Notes under the pieces: model-generated | Database searches by the model: none | What the model saw: the letters and a program-made list of their open reading frames with translations, nothing else | Told to the model about the DNA's origin: nothing | In this document: positions 12,051-24,860 of the stretch, in pieces | Position numbering within the stretch: position 1 is the stretch's first letter | How the letters are laid out: the number at the start of each line of letters is the position of its first letter | Program-made: the position numbers and the translations under genes | DNA from: Thozetella sp. PMI_491 | Taxonomy: Eukaryota > Ascomycota > Sordariomycetes > Chaetosphaeriales > Chaetosphaeriaceae | NCBI GenBank assembly: GCA_021432635.1 | Contig: MU270071.1 | Coordinates: forward strand, 374,791 to 438,790 | Direction of reading: 5' to 3' | Length of the DNA: 64,000 nt

Positions 12051-12237
12051 TACACGACGACTAAGCGTACACGACGACTAAGCGTACACAACGACTAAGC
12101 GGACTGGGCGACTAAGCATATCGGGCGACTAAGCGCACCAGGAGACTAAATGTGGCAGGCAGCCAAGCATACCAGGTGACCAAGATAACATAACAGCTCA
12201 GCGTCTCGGACGCCTGAGCATTCTGGATCGCCAAGAT
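12051..12237. repeat. 17-bp minisatellite decaying over 11 units
   Basis: Units 1 and 2 (12051-12067 and 12068-12084) are identical, TACACGACGACTAAGCG. Unit 3 differs by one base. Units 4-6 keep GACTAAG. Units 7-11 retain only the 17-bp register and the C-x-AAG/C-x-GAG ending. The steady loss of identity from left to right is visible by eye. An isolated relic, AAGACGACTAAGTG, lies further on near 12599. Confidence 0.9.
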
Positions 12238-14184
12238 GCGAAAGCATGCCGCCCAAACAGGCTGGCGGTAGAGACGCGCCAAACATTCGCCCCAGCTGAC
12301 AGTATGTCCACGGCAATTGTACATGCCATGCCAATTGCATGCTGACAAGTAGGTGTTCTAGGCAGCCAAGGGAGAATGACAGCGAGAAGGGAGCATACTG
12401 GAGGTGAGGAGATCCATTATAATTAAAGGTGCTCAGGCGTGAAGACGAGGTAGGAAAGTAACACTCATGACAAAGGCGGTGCTTGCCACAATGTCTCCAC
12501 AGAGGACAAGAGAGTAACAAGGACGTGAGACAACGGCGTGCAGTAACGGCCATGTCTAGATGGACGTGCTCCGTGCCAGCGGACTATGTTGCCGACCAAG
12601 ACGACTAAGTGCATCCAGCACAGACCACTAGGTATACTGTCTTGCAGGATAGGAGGGTATAGGTAGAGGAGTGGAAGATGGCCCGTTGGTACCAGCTCAA
12701 GGATGGCCCGAGCGTTTGGCGCTAGGGACGGGCCGTCCCGCCGCTAATCCCATTTAGTAACAGGTGAGTGTATAGGCTTAGTCTATATCGCACGAGCCTA
12801 ATCGCTTGAGACCAAGGCGTTGACATGGCTACAAATAGCACCAAGACGAGATGGGACCTGAAGAATGAAAAATTCGAACAAATGAACCACTCGCTGTATT
12901 TTTCCTAGAATAATGATGGATTGAGCTCAAAACGAGATTAGGGGGGGGGAGGTCAAAGGGCCTCGCATGTAAGCTGTGAGCTGCATCAGCGAGAGGTCGC
13001 GATGCTACGAGACGGGACAACAAACACCTCACAAACGAGCAATCGTGGTGAAATGTGTTTTATTGTGGTCTGGTCTCTCTCAAAAACTAGAGGGAGAGAA
13101 AAGCTAAATAGTTGGTGGGGTCGAGGACCCCGCCATCTGCTGGCCCACCTTACACAAGCCATCATGAAGCGAGGCACAATGACCTAGATATAGCAGGAGA
13201 AAGCTACATTGGAGTTTGCTTCGTTATTGAGAAAAAATAACCTCCAAGGGCTCCACTGTACTAAATTGTAGAGCGAGGCATGAAGAGGGAAGAGAAGGGA
13301 AGGGGTTCAAAAGTGGACGGTCTGGAGCCTCTCCGCCAGCCGGAATGGAATCTCGATCTTTCAGTGTCTTAAGGCGAGATGCTACAGAGCCAACCAGCAC
13401 TAAGCCAAAATATTTCCCATCTCCTACCTTCCGGAAAGCGTAGTAAAACAGACTCAGCTGCTGGATCTCTGGACTGGCTTGCACATAGGGCGGAAGCGTC
13501 CCCGACTAGCTGCTGTGTGCGTTTTGGAGCACGCGTGGCACCGCCCACACCATCTTGATCTATGCACCAAAACGCCTCACGGAGTAGCGACGACGACTGG
13601 CTTACAGCACTGGAAATTCGCGGACGACTTGGCAACGAGGAGACAGATAGCCCGACGTCCGCCAAAAAATAAATAAATAGGAGCCAAGGAGTAAGGAGAA
13701 ATTGACTTTATGACATTTGGCTGTCATGGTATATTTAATAGCTAATATGGGAGGCTTCTCCTACAATCATCACAGAGCGATTCGGGCGTGTTGTAGTTAT
13801 TTTCTTGCGTGGTTAACAAGTTGGTTGGCAGCTGCTTGTGGGGCCAAGCAGGAACGGCAGCCCCACTTCTCAAAAGGTGATCCGAGCGCTCCGCCCTGAC
13901 CACCTGCAATCGCCAGTCATTCGGACCGGCAGCCGGCCAAATTTCTCGTCGCTCATCGCAAATCCATGCACCACCTCCAGTGGCAACAGCGTGCCCAGCT
14001 CCGCGCCCGCCCGCCCCGACTCTTCCACACGCCGCTCTGCCCCTGCCGCAACATGAGAAGGACGAACTGAGCCACTGGGCTCTCTTCCTCTCTCCTCCCT
14101 GACCAGCAATCGCCCCTCCGCGACCGTCACCCGTCGTCCGAAACCTGCGATCGTATACCCAAGAAAAAGACCACTCCTTCAAAC

Positions 14185-15064
14185 ATGCGCCAAACCCAGC
14201 GCCTGCTCCGCAAGAGCTTTTGGGGCCGGAGCTATGAAGAACTCGCGAGGCTGTCCAACATCGGTGTGTCATTGCTGCCTCTGTGGCCGGGTCAAGGCCT
14301 TTAACTGCTCTTAGTGACTAACCTTCCCCCGCCCAGCCCTTAAACTCGAAGGCATCAAGGGCCCGTCCGGCCCCTACGTTCTTCACGACTTCCGCGGTCC
14401 CGACTCGGTGAGCGACTGCAAGGTCATGTCCGACGCTGATATTGGCGGTTTCTCGACGGCGCATCTCGATTGGGTGTCACAAGCCGCTTCGTCCCGAACT
14501 CCCACCAGCCCCGACGCCGACGCCCCCGCCACCCCCTACGCGCGGTTCCACGGCACAATATCCAACGAACTGCCGCCTGAGAAGCTAGAAATCAAGCGGT
14601 CCGGCTATGCCGGCTGGCGAACACAGGACCGGCCGCCGACCATCTTCGGGCGCAGCCTGTGGGACATCGACCCGTACACGTACCTCGCTGTGCGCATCAA
14701 GTCGGACGGAAGGAGCTACTTTATCAACGTCCAGACCGATTCGATAGTTCCAACGGACCTGCATCAGCACCGGCTTTTCACTAAGCGGCCGGGTGAGTGG
14801 GAAACGGTCATGGTTAAGTGGAACGACTTTGTGCGGACGAACCATGGCTTTGTGGTGGAACCGCAGACCGAGATGCTGCGCCAGAAAGTCAAGAGCATCG
14901 GCTTCGGCCTGACGGACCGGGTGCCCGGCCCATTCGAGCTGTGCATCGGGCGCATGTGGGCGACCAACCACCTGGAAGAGGCCGACGTCGACGAGACGGC
15001 CGCTTCACACGAGGGAGAGCTCAAGAACAGACACGGAGAGACGATATCCTGGAGGAACCAGTGA
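14185..15064 (+). CDS. CIA30: CIA30 family complex I intermediate-associated protein
   Basis: CIA30 (NDUFAF1 in animals) is a mitochondrial chaperone that joins an assembly intermediate of respiratory complex I and leaves before maturation. Exons 14185-14263 and 14337-15064 give 268 residues. The intron (14264-14336) has donor GTGTGT, branch CTAAC and acceptor CCCAG. The first ~26 residues are basic and suit a presequence. The CIA30 domain fills the rest: LHDFRGPDSVSDCKVMSD, GYAGWRTQ, SLWDIDPYTYLAVRIKSDGR, YFINVQTDS and, near the end, KSIGFGLTDRVPGPFELCIG. Length fits the fungal family. It stands alone, with the giant secreted-protein gene converging on it. Identification is firm. Confidence 0.93.
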
Positions 15065-15473
15065 GTACTGGACACAAGCCTACGTCCAAGCGGAAGGTAC
15101 AGCCATGAGCAATTGTGAGGCCAACTTTGCCCCTGCCACGCTGGAGACCTAATGAGTGGAGATAAATCTCTACAATGATTGCGAGGGGTAGATCAGCCTC
15201 TCTGCCTGAGCAGGTAGCTTATGGGTACCTGCCACTGTGTATAACAACCGAGAACGGTATATGCTTCCGTTTAAATAGACCTTATGGAGGGCCTAAAGCC
15301 AAAGGCAAGACACAAATAGCAAAAGTCACAGCTCATTCAAGTCCCAAGAAGCAGTGCTCTTCAATCTTGACTCCCCTCAATGACCCAGGATCCCAATTGC
15401 TCGGTTTAGACCTTCTGCAGTGCATCATTTCCGGCGCTGCTCTGAACCCATGAGCTGTAAATAAATATATCCC
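15065..15473. other. Convergent 3' intergenic region
   Basis: About 410 bp between the stop codons of CIA30 (+) and the large Ser/Thr-rich gene (-). An open frame at 15175-15453 has no recognisable features. This is probably overlapping 3' UTR. Confidence 0.5.
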
Positions 15474-18400
15474 CTAGATCGCCTCCGCGAGCACAGCTAG
15501 CCAGCTTTTGCCTTCAGCACGGCTAGAATGTTTCCCAGCCGAGTCTCCAGATGCCTGAGGAGGCTCCAGCTCTGAATGATTGTGGTGATGATCCAAGATA
15601 CCCGAGCCTGAGTCTAGCGGGTTAGAGGTAGGCATCGCTGAGGCAGATACATCGCTCGTCAACGACGCCAAAGTCAGTGAGGTATTGGCTGTTGAAGCAG
15701 AATTAGACCTCGTAGTGGCGTCTGTGAGACTAGAGTTGTTGGTCCCCGGTGCCGTCCCTGAAACTTCAGCCGTGGTCCAGAAACTCGTCTCGGTTACAAA
15801 TATCGTAGGCTCTTCGGTAGTTTCTGAAGAAACTGTGTCAGCGATTGTACCACTACCACGTATATAAACGGCCTGCGCACTCACCAAGGACGGAGCCAGA
15901 TGTGATGGTGGTGTTGAAGAATCCAGAGGCAGTATATGTTCTCACGGTGATAAAGGTGGTCTCATTGCACGTAGAACTCAATCCCGTCGTATTCGTCAGC
16001 GCCGGAACTGCCATGCTGTTTGTCGTGCCGGTGAAGCTTGCGACTTGAGTCACCGACTCAGTACAAGTCGTATCATAAACGTAGGAGAGAGTCGAATTGG
16101 AGGTTGGGAATGGCGGCGTCAACGAACTAGCTGCCGTCATCGACTCGGTTGTCGCGAGAGTTCCATTAGAAGACGAAGGGGCTACAACGGTTGTTGTCGT
16201 CGGTGGTGCTGAAAGTCCCGTCTCCGACGGCGTGGTCGCTGGAGCAGGGGTGGCTGTAGATGATGAATTTGCAAATGAGAACGATGCCGAGCTTAGCAGG
16301 GGACTAGTCACAGAAGAATGCCCAGGAGGAACAGAAGTACTGCTCTGTTCGCCCGTGAGCGTGCCGTTTGCTGCTGGCACTGACCCTGAAGCCGAAGCTT
16401 CTGGCGTGCCAGTGCTGACCAACTCTGTGGCCGTTGTAGAAGCTGAGGGAAATAAGGTAGAAGTTGCCTGCCCGAAAGTGGACACACCCACAGAACTGTT
16501 TGAGATGGGAAATGGTGGACCAGTAGAGGTTCCCGAGGAGAAAGGCGCCGAACTGGACGTGGAGGATGAATTTGTGCTGAAAGTCGCAGTGCTTTCCGAT
16601 GGTTGCGATGAGCTCCCCAGCGACGTCGAATTCTGGAAGCTATAGCTGCTAGAAGGCAGCAGGCTCTGGCTCAAGCTCGTGGTGTTTAATCCAAGAGTGT
16701 TCGTGGGAGCTGGCGATTCAGTGCTACTCGACGTCCCAGTTGGCCCAACAGAGCTCAGGGAGGTTGAATTAGAGAGCGGTAGTGGAGCAGTACTCATTGG
16801 AATGGTTGTGGTAGGTGTGCTCCCTTCGCTAGAGCTATACTCTGTGGATGCCCCCAAGTTGGACGAGTTGGCCGCAGGGGTTGTACTGGTTGTCTCTAGA
16901 GAAATGCCGGAGGTGATCTCGCTTGGCTGGCTAGAAGTTCCCGCGGCTGTACCGGGTGCGGTTGAGCTGACTCCCTCTGGAGTAGCAACGAATGAAGTGG
17001 AATTGGTGAAACGATATGTAGGTGAACTCGGCGACGGTCCAGAAGAGAAGCTTGTCGATCCTGGGCCCGGGAACGTGCCGGATGGAACAGAGCCGCTAGG
17101 CCCCGATGGTGTCATAGATGGCGGCGAACTGCTCGTAGTAGAAGTAGACTTGGTACCTGGATTGCTTCCTATCTCTGTCCGTGTCGAGGTCTGGTTGCTC
17201 CATGGAAACGGAGGTGAGCTTGAAGATCCTGTCTGGCTCGTCGGAATGGGGCTTGAGAGCACGGTTGAACCTGTGTTATTCACAATCTGTGACGAGATGG
17301 AGCCCGGAGACACGGTCGTCATTTCCGGTTTACCTTGGCCTGATGTGCTGCTTGAGATGCTGCTGCTCGGGGCGCTAGACATGCTAGATGAAGCGGAAGT
17401 TTCTGAGACAGGAAATCCAGTTGAGTTGGAGAATGGAACCGGCGCAGACGGCGATGAGCTTGGTACCGGGTGGGTTGTGATCCCAGACCCCGATGCTGGG
17501 GTCGTCGCGCTCAATGGAAGTGAACTGCCGATGAAGCTGCTACCTGCTATTGAGCTTGTGTTGGAGATGGGGAACGGTGGTTGACTAGAGCTGATCGGAG
17601 AACTGGTGATCCCTTGGCTAGCACGAGTGCTTGGTGAGTTCAAGGGCCCGGAGCTGGTTGCGGAAGACACTGTCAACGAATTGTTCGGGATCTCTGACGA
17701 GGCCCTCGTGGTCTGTTCCGCCGTGGTAGAGTTTTCGACTGGAGAACTTGGTGGCACAATTGTCAAAGAGGACAATTGAGTTGAGCTTGCTGCGGTTACC
17801 AATGATATGGCAGCCGTTGAACTGGTAATCTTTAAGATGGAGCTATTTGTTGGTGTAAATGTGACCGAAAATGAGCTAGAAGCTACGGAGCTTATGGATA
17901 TGGTTTCTGAGATAGGAGAATTAGTCTTGGTCTTCTGGTGAATGATTGGACTATATGATCATTCTAGGTAATGAGAACAGGATGGTCGAGGTTCATACTG
18001 GCTTGGATGGAACCTCGTAGTATGGGGGGGGGGGGGTATATGAACCTACCGGTTGGACCGGGCTGATTGCTAGATGTAGCATTGGTAAGTGAAAAGGGTG
18101 GAGAAGTGGTAAAAGTTGTTTCTGAGTTCTCTGTTGAGGACACCGTCGCATTTGTAGCAGGGATTACGAAGGTGGAAGTTGGAATAGGAGTTGTTATGGA
18201 TGTAAACCCCGAAGTAGGAATGATACTCGAGTTTCCGACCACGTAACTGCTGAAACTCAAGGTAGTCGAGCTCGTTTTCGACGATGGACTCGAAGGAGAA
18301 AGGGTCAAGGACTGGGAACCTGTATTTGAGTTCAAATATGTCGTCAAAGTAGGAGGCAAGGCGGTCGAGTTCGTGAACACGCTTGAAGTGGAACTGGTAG

Positions 18401-21400
18401 TAATATTTACCGTCTCTGAGAAGCTGTGAGAAGTCTGTGTTTCGCTGTTCGACGTGGCTCCCGAGCTAGCTGGCGTTGCTGATGTGTTTCCTGAAGTAAA
18501 TGATTGAGATAACGTTACGGAGTTTGCGGGAGATGTGACGAATGCGGAACTCAACGATGAGATGGGCGATATCGGACTCGCGGGACTAGCCGTTGTCTGA
18601 GTCGAATTGAGTAAGGGATATGGCGTCGAGGTTGAAACTGTCAGTGGCGTGACATTTGACGATCCGGAAGATTCAGTGATGGCGATAGACGAAGCCAAAG
18701 TAGAGAGTGCTGAGGTGGAATTAACTAAAACAAAAGATGATGAAGATCCTAGGACCGTTGTTGTGGACAATAAAGTACCAGGGAAAGAGGCGCTTGTGGA
18801 TAATTTGCTAGATACTGTTGAGTTGGAAAATGATGGCGCGCTCGTGGATGACCTAGATATGCCTTCACTACTGCTCTCGGTCGCACGGCTTGCGGATACC
18901 GGCCCAGTTCCTAGCTGAGAGGTAGATAGGATGGATGAATTAATCGGCAAGGAAGATATACTGGGGACGCCCGAGGTGAGCGTGCCATTTTCTGATATAG
19001 AACTGGAGAGCCCCGAGGATGATGATATAAATGTTGTCTGCGTAGTGCTTGGAGATGAGGTGTTGAGGGAGGAAATTGGACTCGATAGATGCCCTGTACT
19101 CATCGAAGAAAGGGACCAGATAGAGAAGGTGGACATAGGAGGAAGGCCTGTAGTCCGCGTTGATAATTGCGCTGAAGTTGCGTTTAGTGCCGTACCTATG
19201 GTCACGGAAGATGCGAAGGAGATGGGTGATGAAGTAGTTGAGCTCGTTAGAGTGGAATTGGGCAGCAGGTTTGTAGACGATGGTGTGCTAGCTGTGCTCG
19301 CGGCATTCGAAAAGGTAGAATTTTGCGCCGGAGGTGGTGGGCTGCTTCTAGAGAGACTGGCTGGAATAGAAGTGTTGATGCCTCGTGAAAACGACTCTGA
19401 TATGGCAGAGGATGTTGTATATCCCGTTGTATGCTCGCCAGATTCGGGAGGTGCCGTAATAGAGGAGGAGCGAGTGTCAGTAGACGTCAAGCTTTGGCTC
19501 GAGGGTATAGTCCCATTCGCTGAACTGGATATCGTGGATGCAATGGGCGGTGGAATAATAGAGAATGATGCTGCAGTGCTGTGACTTCCGAGGGGAAGAG
19601 AAGTGGAGTTGATGGTAGCTGGAGTTGCTAAGGAAGTACTGAATTGCAGGGAGGATGTCAAGTTTGCGATATTACTCGTCGCGCTTATTATAGGCAAAGT
19701 ATTGCTGAGGTAGCTGGTCGAGTTCAGCAGAGTTGGAGCTGAGGAGGCACTTGCTGTTGACCCTTGCAGGCTAGTCGGCAGCGGAGGAGTTGGTACAGAA
19801 AAGGGGTGCGGTGTTAGAGGATTGGTAGTCTCACTCGTCGTATTCAGTGTTGAGCTGCTTTCCGGGGCTACCGGTGACGACGATGTTGAGATGGCCGGAC
19901 TTCCCTCCGCGCTTGTGGTTAGAGAAAAAGAACTTGTCTCTCCTGTAGACGGTCCTGTTAAAGACTGTGCCGACGTCAGGCTCAATGCGCTTGAGGATAA
20001 ACTCGAGCCAATGCCTGTGGTTTCTGAGGAGAATAATGTAGAGTTGGGCCGTATTGTAGCCAATGAAACACCCGAACTAGATGGCGTGGATGGTGTTGGC
20101 GTGACCGATGGAGCACTGGTTGAGGAGTTCTGGAGAGGACGGCTAGTGTTCGAATAGGTGGTGGTAGCTGAGCTAACAGAAACGACCGAGACAGTCAAGG
20201 AGCTCGTGAGAGGAGACGAAGAGGTAGTGGCGGGTTGGGTAGGCAAACTTGTGGTTCCGTTCAAGGATGGGACCAAGGGGGTCGTCTGAGTTGAGGACAG
20301 ATCTGAGCTTTCCGGGATTCCAGTATTAGTTACTGTAGTGCCTCGAAGGCTTGAACTGCTGCTCGGGGAAGACATTAGGGTTGTGGTTTCTGTGCTGGCG
20401 GACAGGAGGCTGGGTGATGAGACAGTGGTAGGGCTAGTAGTAATCGAGAAGTTATTTCCACTTCTAGTAGACGTGGTGTTGAGTGGCTTCGCAGTGGATG
20501 TGACCTGGTTGGCTGAAGAAATCGAAGACAATCCTGTTTCTCCCGTGCCGGTCGTGTTGAATAGAGAGGTGCTGGCCAAAGAACTCGATCGGCCGCTAGT
20601 CACGCTTTGTGGCAGGGTGGAGTTTGGAACAGGGGTAAAGGTGGCGATGCTCTGAATAGTAGCCGTTACAATCGTCGACGAGACCGTGCTTTCATAACTC
20701 GACACGCTGGATGGTATGGGGAAGGTGGTAGTGAGCGAGGACGCCTGGGTGGAACCAGAGGACGAGGATGTCATCCCAGGGCTGAGGGTTGAGTTAATCT
20801 CAGGTACCAGAGTACTAGAAGAGCTCGAGCTTGTCCCAGGACTGATGCTTGTACTCAGAAAAGGAGAAACCGTGGGTGGTGAATTGGTAGAACTTGAGCT
20901 ATTATTGGAGGCGACCGAGACAGAGCTTGGTGAGAGCTCTGAGCTGCTGGTTGTACCACTCAAGGCCGAGTTACTCGGGACCACCGTGGTAGTAATGAAG
21001 GCTGTGCTGGTCAAAGTCGCATTTGACGTGGCATTTAGTGGCAAGGTTAGTGTAGAACTAGAAACCAAAGTACCAGAAATCGTGCTGCCTGGTGGGCTGG
21101 ACGGCGTGACAGAAAAAGAAGGTGTCGAAGGAGTACCGGTCGACGCAACGCTCGAAGATTGCGCTGAAGTGCTATTGATACTAACCTCAGAGAAGGAAGA
21201 AGACTCGGTTGCGGATGTCGAGGTTGCTGTTTCGCTGCTGCTGTTGGGCACGGCCTGGCTTGAGATACTAGAAATCGTCGGCCCAGGAGGAGTTGTGGGT
21301 TTGCCGGTCGACGATGGTGACGACGTGCTGATGTTCAGCCCAGTTTTTGAGCTCAGCATAAGCGTACTAGAGGTTATCAGGGGAGAAGTGGCAGACTGGC

Positions 21401-22698
21401 TGAGAGACGTTCGCGCAGAGGATTCTGGACTAGGGCTCAATGGCAGAGATATGGATGAAGAGTTAAATGATACGGAAGTAGTGCCTAGACTAGTCAAGCT
21501 CTCGGCTATTGATGCCTCGGTAGATGATGATGGAGATTGTGTGCCTCCGGAGATCGGCAACGAGGTTGTCGGAAAGCTGGAAGTGTTCAGGGTCGGACTA
21601 GAGACACTCGCTGCCGAGCTAACAGGGATACCAGATGAGGTATTGAAAGAACCACTAGAGCTTATAGTGGTAGATAGAACACTTGACGAGGTAAGCAGAA
21701 CTGTGGGGTGTCCAGATGTTTCCGATTGCGTTGAGTTCAGAGAGGAGCTTAGAGAAGTCACTGTAGCACTTGAACTCGTCCTCAAAACCTGTGAACTCGT
21801 GCCGCCACTATAGAAGGACGATGTATTTGAGAAGGTTTGCTCAGATGATGTTGCTTCAGGGACACTTGAACTCGCTGGTACAGAGAAATTACTAGGGAAA
21901 CTCTGGGTAGATGAAATAGAGAAGGGTGATGCCGTCGTCAAGCTTCCTGGAGAGGTGATGGTCGTTGTCGTCGAGAGGGACAGCCCGCTTGATTCAGCAC
22001 CCGACAAGGAGGCCGAAACGTTTGTGCTAACCGAGGTTGGTTTTGTGCTCGGCTGAGATGGTGTCTCTTCTCCAGTTGAGGAGCTCCAAGTGAAGACAGG
22101 AGGGCCCAGGGAGAAGCTGGGGGGTAGTGAGGAAGGACTAGGAGTCACCAATGTTTCACTTTGAACATAGCTACTCGTAGTAGACGTAGAGCTTGTTTCT
22201 ATCGCAATTGAGGTGCTGCTTGTTGAAGGGAGAGTATTCACCCCGGAACTGCCTGGGGGAGTAACCGTGCTTTCATATACGCTGGTTGACAAGCTAGCAT
22301 TGATCGTAGAAAGAGAAGAAGGGCCAAGAGATGTCAAAGATGTCGTAAAATTGGTCGAAGATATCACTGATGAACTCAAGACTACTGTGGTCAGCACAGC
22401 CATCCGGAAAATCCGTGAGGATACCAATCTTACTAGAGGTCGTAACTGATGAAGTCTCGGTGACGGAGCTTGATGGAGGCGGAGGAGGCGGGTATCCATA
22501 AGGATAGCTGTACACTACTTCTTCTCGGGGAGTTCGACCGTGTCTGTCGTGGAGGGACTCGATCTTCTGCTCAAGAGCACCTTCATGGCCGTTGATGGAT
22601 TCATCTGGAGACCCTCGGCGGAGCCGAGACCAGAGGCCCGCCGACTCACGAGCCCACGCGCCAGCCACGAGGCCAACGGCGATGCGAGAAGCCCTCAT
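15474..22698 (-). CDS. Giant Ser/Thr-rich secreted (mucin-like) protein
   Basis: Exons on the minus strand: 22434-22698, 18050-22384, 15885-17906 and 15474-15832; they sum to 6,981 nt (2,326 residues). Introns are 49, 143 and 52 nt, all GT-AG; intron 2 holds a 13-base C tract on the coding strand. The N-terminus (MRASRIAVGLVAGAWA) could be a weak signal peptide. A charged segment and SYPYGYPPPPPP follow. Nearly all of the remainder is Ser and Thr with very many N-x-S/T sequons and hardly any charge or Cys. In the exon 3 part a loose motif, PPFPISNSS or PLPLSNSTS, recurs roughly every 60 residues. Two Cys sit close together near the end (CTESVTQ and STCNETT). The C-terminus (KSWLAVLAEAI) is too short and too polar upstream for a GPI signal. 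Expected: heavily O- and N-glycosylated wall or matrix protein. No catalytic domain was seen. Confidence 0.8.
18024..18036. repeat. 13-base G tract inside an intron
   Basis: Run of 13 G on the plus strand, read as C13 in the transcript, 14 nt downstream of the donor of intron 2 of the Ser/Thr-rich gene (intron 17907-18049). Because it is intronic, length change would not shift the reading frame. Confidence 0.9.
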
Positions 22699-24860
22699 TG
22701 CGAGAGAACCTAGACTTTCTTAAACAAGGGGGGGTGAAAAGATGGATGAAGAAAGACTTGGTGGATGTAGCAGAAAAGATACCCGGCAAAAGTATGAGAA
22801 CAGAGAGATGGTGAACGACTGTGGTGTGCCTGCGTTGTCTGGCGTTGAGAACCAACGAGCCAGCAAAGAGAACTAGAAAATAGAGATCCAGGGCTCTGAG
22901 CCCTCACTATTCCGTTGCCGGGTCTCTCTGGCAAGATCAATCCCAAAAAGATAGCTTCTGGACGGCGCTGGAGGGGTGCATACATGGTTGTATCCAGGAC
23001 GAGGACAGAGACAGTTTATAGAAAGAGGAACCCCCCCTCCTCCTCCCCCTTTTGTGTTCCAGAGCAGGCAATTCTCCGTGCTCGGATTTACAATAAGTCA
23101 CTCAGGTGCGATCTCACATAAATTGGCAGCCATAGCGTCCTAAAGAGGCCAGAAACCAACCCAAAGATACCCCTCTCAGCCCCTAGTCCGTCTAGAAACC
23201 ACGGATTGTTGAAAACCCGAGAGAAAGGCCCTCTATAGCTGACACGCAAGAGGCCGTTTGTCACTAGATTCCCGTATATGAAGGCGCTGGTTTCCGAGCC
23301 AGCGACCTGTCGGCAACCACTTGGCGCCGGGTCTGGGCCGGAGAGGTGCTTGGCCGCCCAGCCGCAATGCAGAGGTAGACACGACAACTCACCCGCCTTT
23401 CTGCAAGGAGCGTAGTAGGCGAAGGACCTGACATCTGAGACAAGTTTATGTTGACCCAAGAAGAAAAGGCTGAGGAATTGCACCATGGCAGGCAGATCTT
23501 CTGCCCGACGCCTCACCGCATGCTTGCGCTGTGGCCCATGGGTTGTTTGCTCCGATGAAGGTGACCTCCTGGCTGGTCCCGATAGGCTAATAGCAAACTC
23601 GCTGTTCCTCGAGGGAGGGGTGAGCAACAATGAGTAACGTCTCCTCGCGGCCGAAGCGACCAGGGACAAGAGCTTGTCGGCGAGGCCCTTGCACAGTGTA
23701 CATTTGTGCCCGACCGAGGCCAGGAAAGGGTTGGCGGTGCTGGGAAGAGGTAAGTGACGACAGAAGGCAACAAGGGTGCGCGAGGAGGCACCGAGTGTTG
23801 CTGGGGATTGAGGTCCACAGCGTTTGACAGAATCGGGGCAAAACAGGGGGCATGCGCAAGGGCCTTTAAGTGACGCCCCCGGCACGCCTGGGGCAGGGCG
23901 AGCTGGGATATTTTATGCCGCTACCCGTTTGAAAGATTGGCTGTTCCTGATCTCCGGTTACACTCCTCTTGGGCGAGAATGAGGGCGTCGGTGACCTTGA
24001 TCCTGGTCCAATTAACCGAACAATGCTGCAAGTCGTTTTTCAGCGACATTTCCTAGCGTATGCGGCCCAGTACCTAACGAAGTGTTATGCTGGCGTGAGA
24101 TGCTTTGGCGCCAGAGAATATAAATCCCCAAGAAGTAGTTGGCTACGGAACGCAGTCTTGAATTTGCATCGATGCTGGGAGGTCGTCGGCGAGGTGCACA
24201 TCCTCGCCTTGGGACGCCTGGATCGGTCTAGTACGACTCTAATAGCCTTCCTGCATGCCATCCGGTTCCAGATCAGGCAAGAAAGTGCTAAAAAATCAAG
24301 GCAGTGCTTATAAGTGGCCAATGGTCTATTATCACCCTCCCACCGCTCAGAAGGGTTTCGGCCTAATGGAACCGAGTCATGGTGCCGTTGGCGTCCGACA
24401 AAGTAGAGAGGAGGAGGTCTCAGACATCAATCAGCAATGAGCACAGCTAAAGTCTTCATCCTGTACCAGCCCAAGACACACAGGCCCATGGGTGTCTGGC
24501 GCAACAAACGGATCCTTTCCCCTGCTTCCGCGAGGTCAGTTCGAAGGTGAAGGTGGCGATACTTGTAGGAGAAATGGGCACTCCTGGTTTCTATTCCCAG
24601 CACCAGAACGCCGCTTGTAAACGAACAGTGCCTTCCTCACCCCTACCCCTATTATCTTCGTCATGAATCATCTAGCGGTCACACGGCGTCGCCCATTGTC
24701 AATATGCTGTCCTACCCTCCTCCCGGTACCAAAAACGATTGCCGTTGCCACACCTGTGTTAGCCAGCCGGCCAGCTGGGGTACACACGGGGTATGCACTG
24801 CGCAACTAGGCACAATCGATCAGGTAATTTTTGTTCCGTACACCTGTGCAGCTCATTCCC
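22699..24860. other. Intergenic region upstream of the Ser/Thr-rich gene
   Basis: About 2.2 kb. It should carry the promoter of the large secreted-protein gene (right to left) and the 3' region of the RRT8-like gene. A 265-codon open frame at 23088-23885 (-) has no domain, no codon periodicity I can see and several overlapping competitors, so it is not called. Nothing else is recognisable. Confidence 0.5.

Larger units (their letters stand above)
9975..14184. other. 4.2 kb gene-free stretch with minisatellites
   Basis: Between the divergent RRM gene and CIA30 there is no convincing coding sequence: open frames are short, unspliced and low-complexity. It contains a pyrimidine/purine-biased degenerate repeat at 10860-10960, a roughly 95-bp minisatellite at 10974-11455 and a 17-bp minisatellite at 12051-12237, each listed separately. 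The remainder (12240-14180) shows nothing I can name. Confidence 0.55.

Noticed and set aside
12051-12237. CRISPR-like reading of the 17-bp array
   Set aside because: Units are contiguous without spacers and the genome is eukaryotic; it is a minisatellite.
15474-15832. GPI anchor on the Ser/Thr-rich protein
   Set aside because: The last exon ends in a short polar-flanked stretch (SWLAVLAEAI) without the long hydrophobic tail a GPI signal needs.
16097-22449. Many long plus-strand frames opposite the Ser/Thr-rich gene (up to 365 codons)
   Set aside because: Their Glu/Val/Leu-rich composition is the complement of Ser/Thr codons. They have no domains and are broken at random, while the minus-strand frame is continuous across three introns.
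23088-23885. 265-codon open frame on the minus strand
   Set aside because: No signal, domain, motif or compositional sign of coding. It overlaps competing frames and lies in a promoter region, so it is probably chance.
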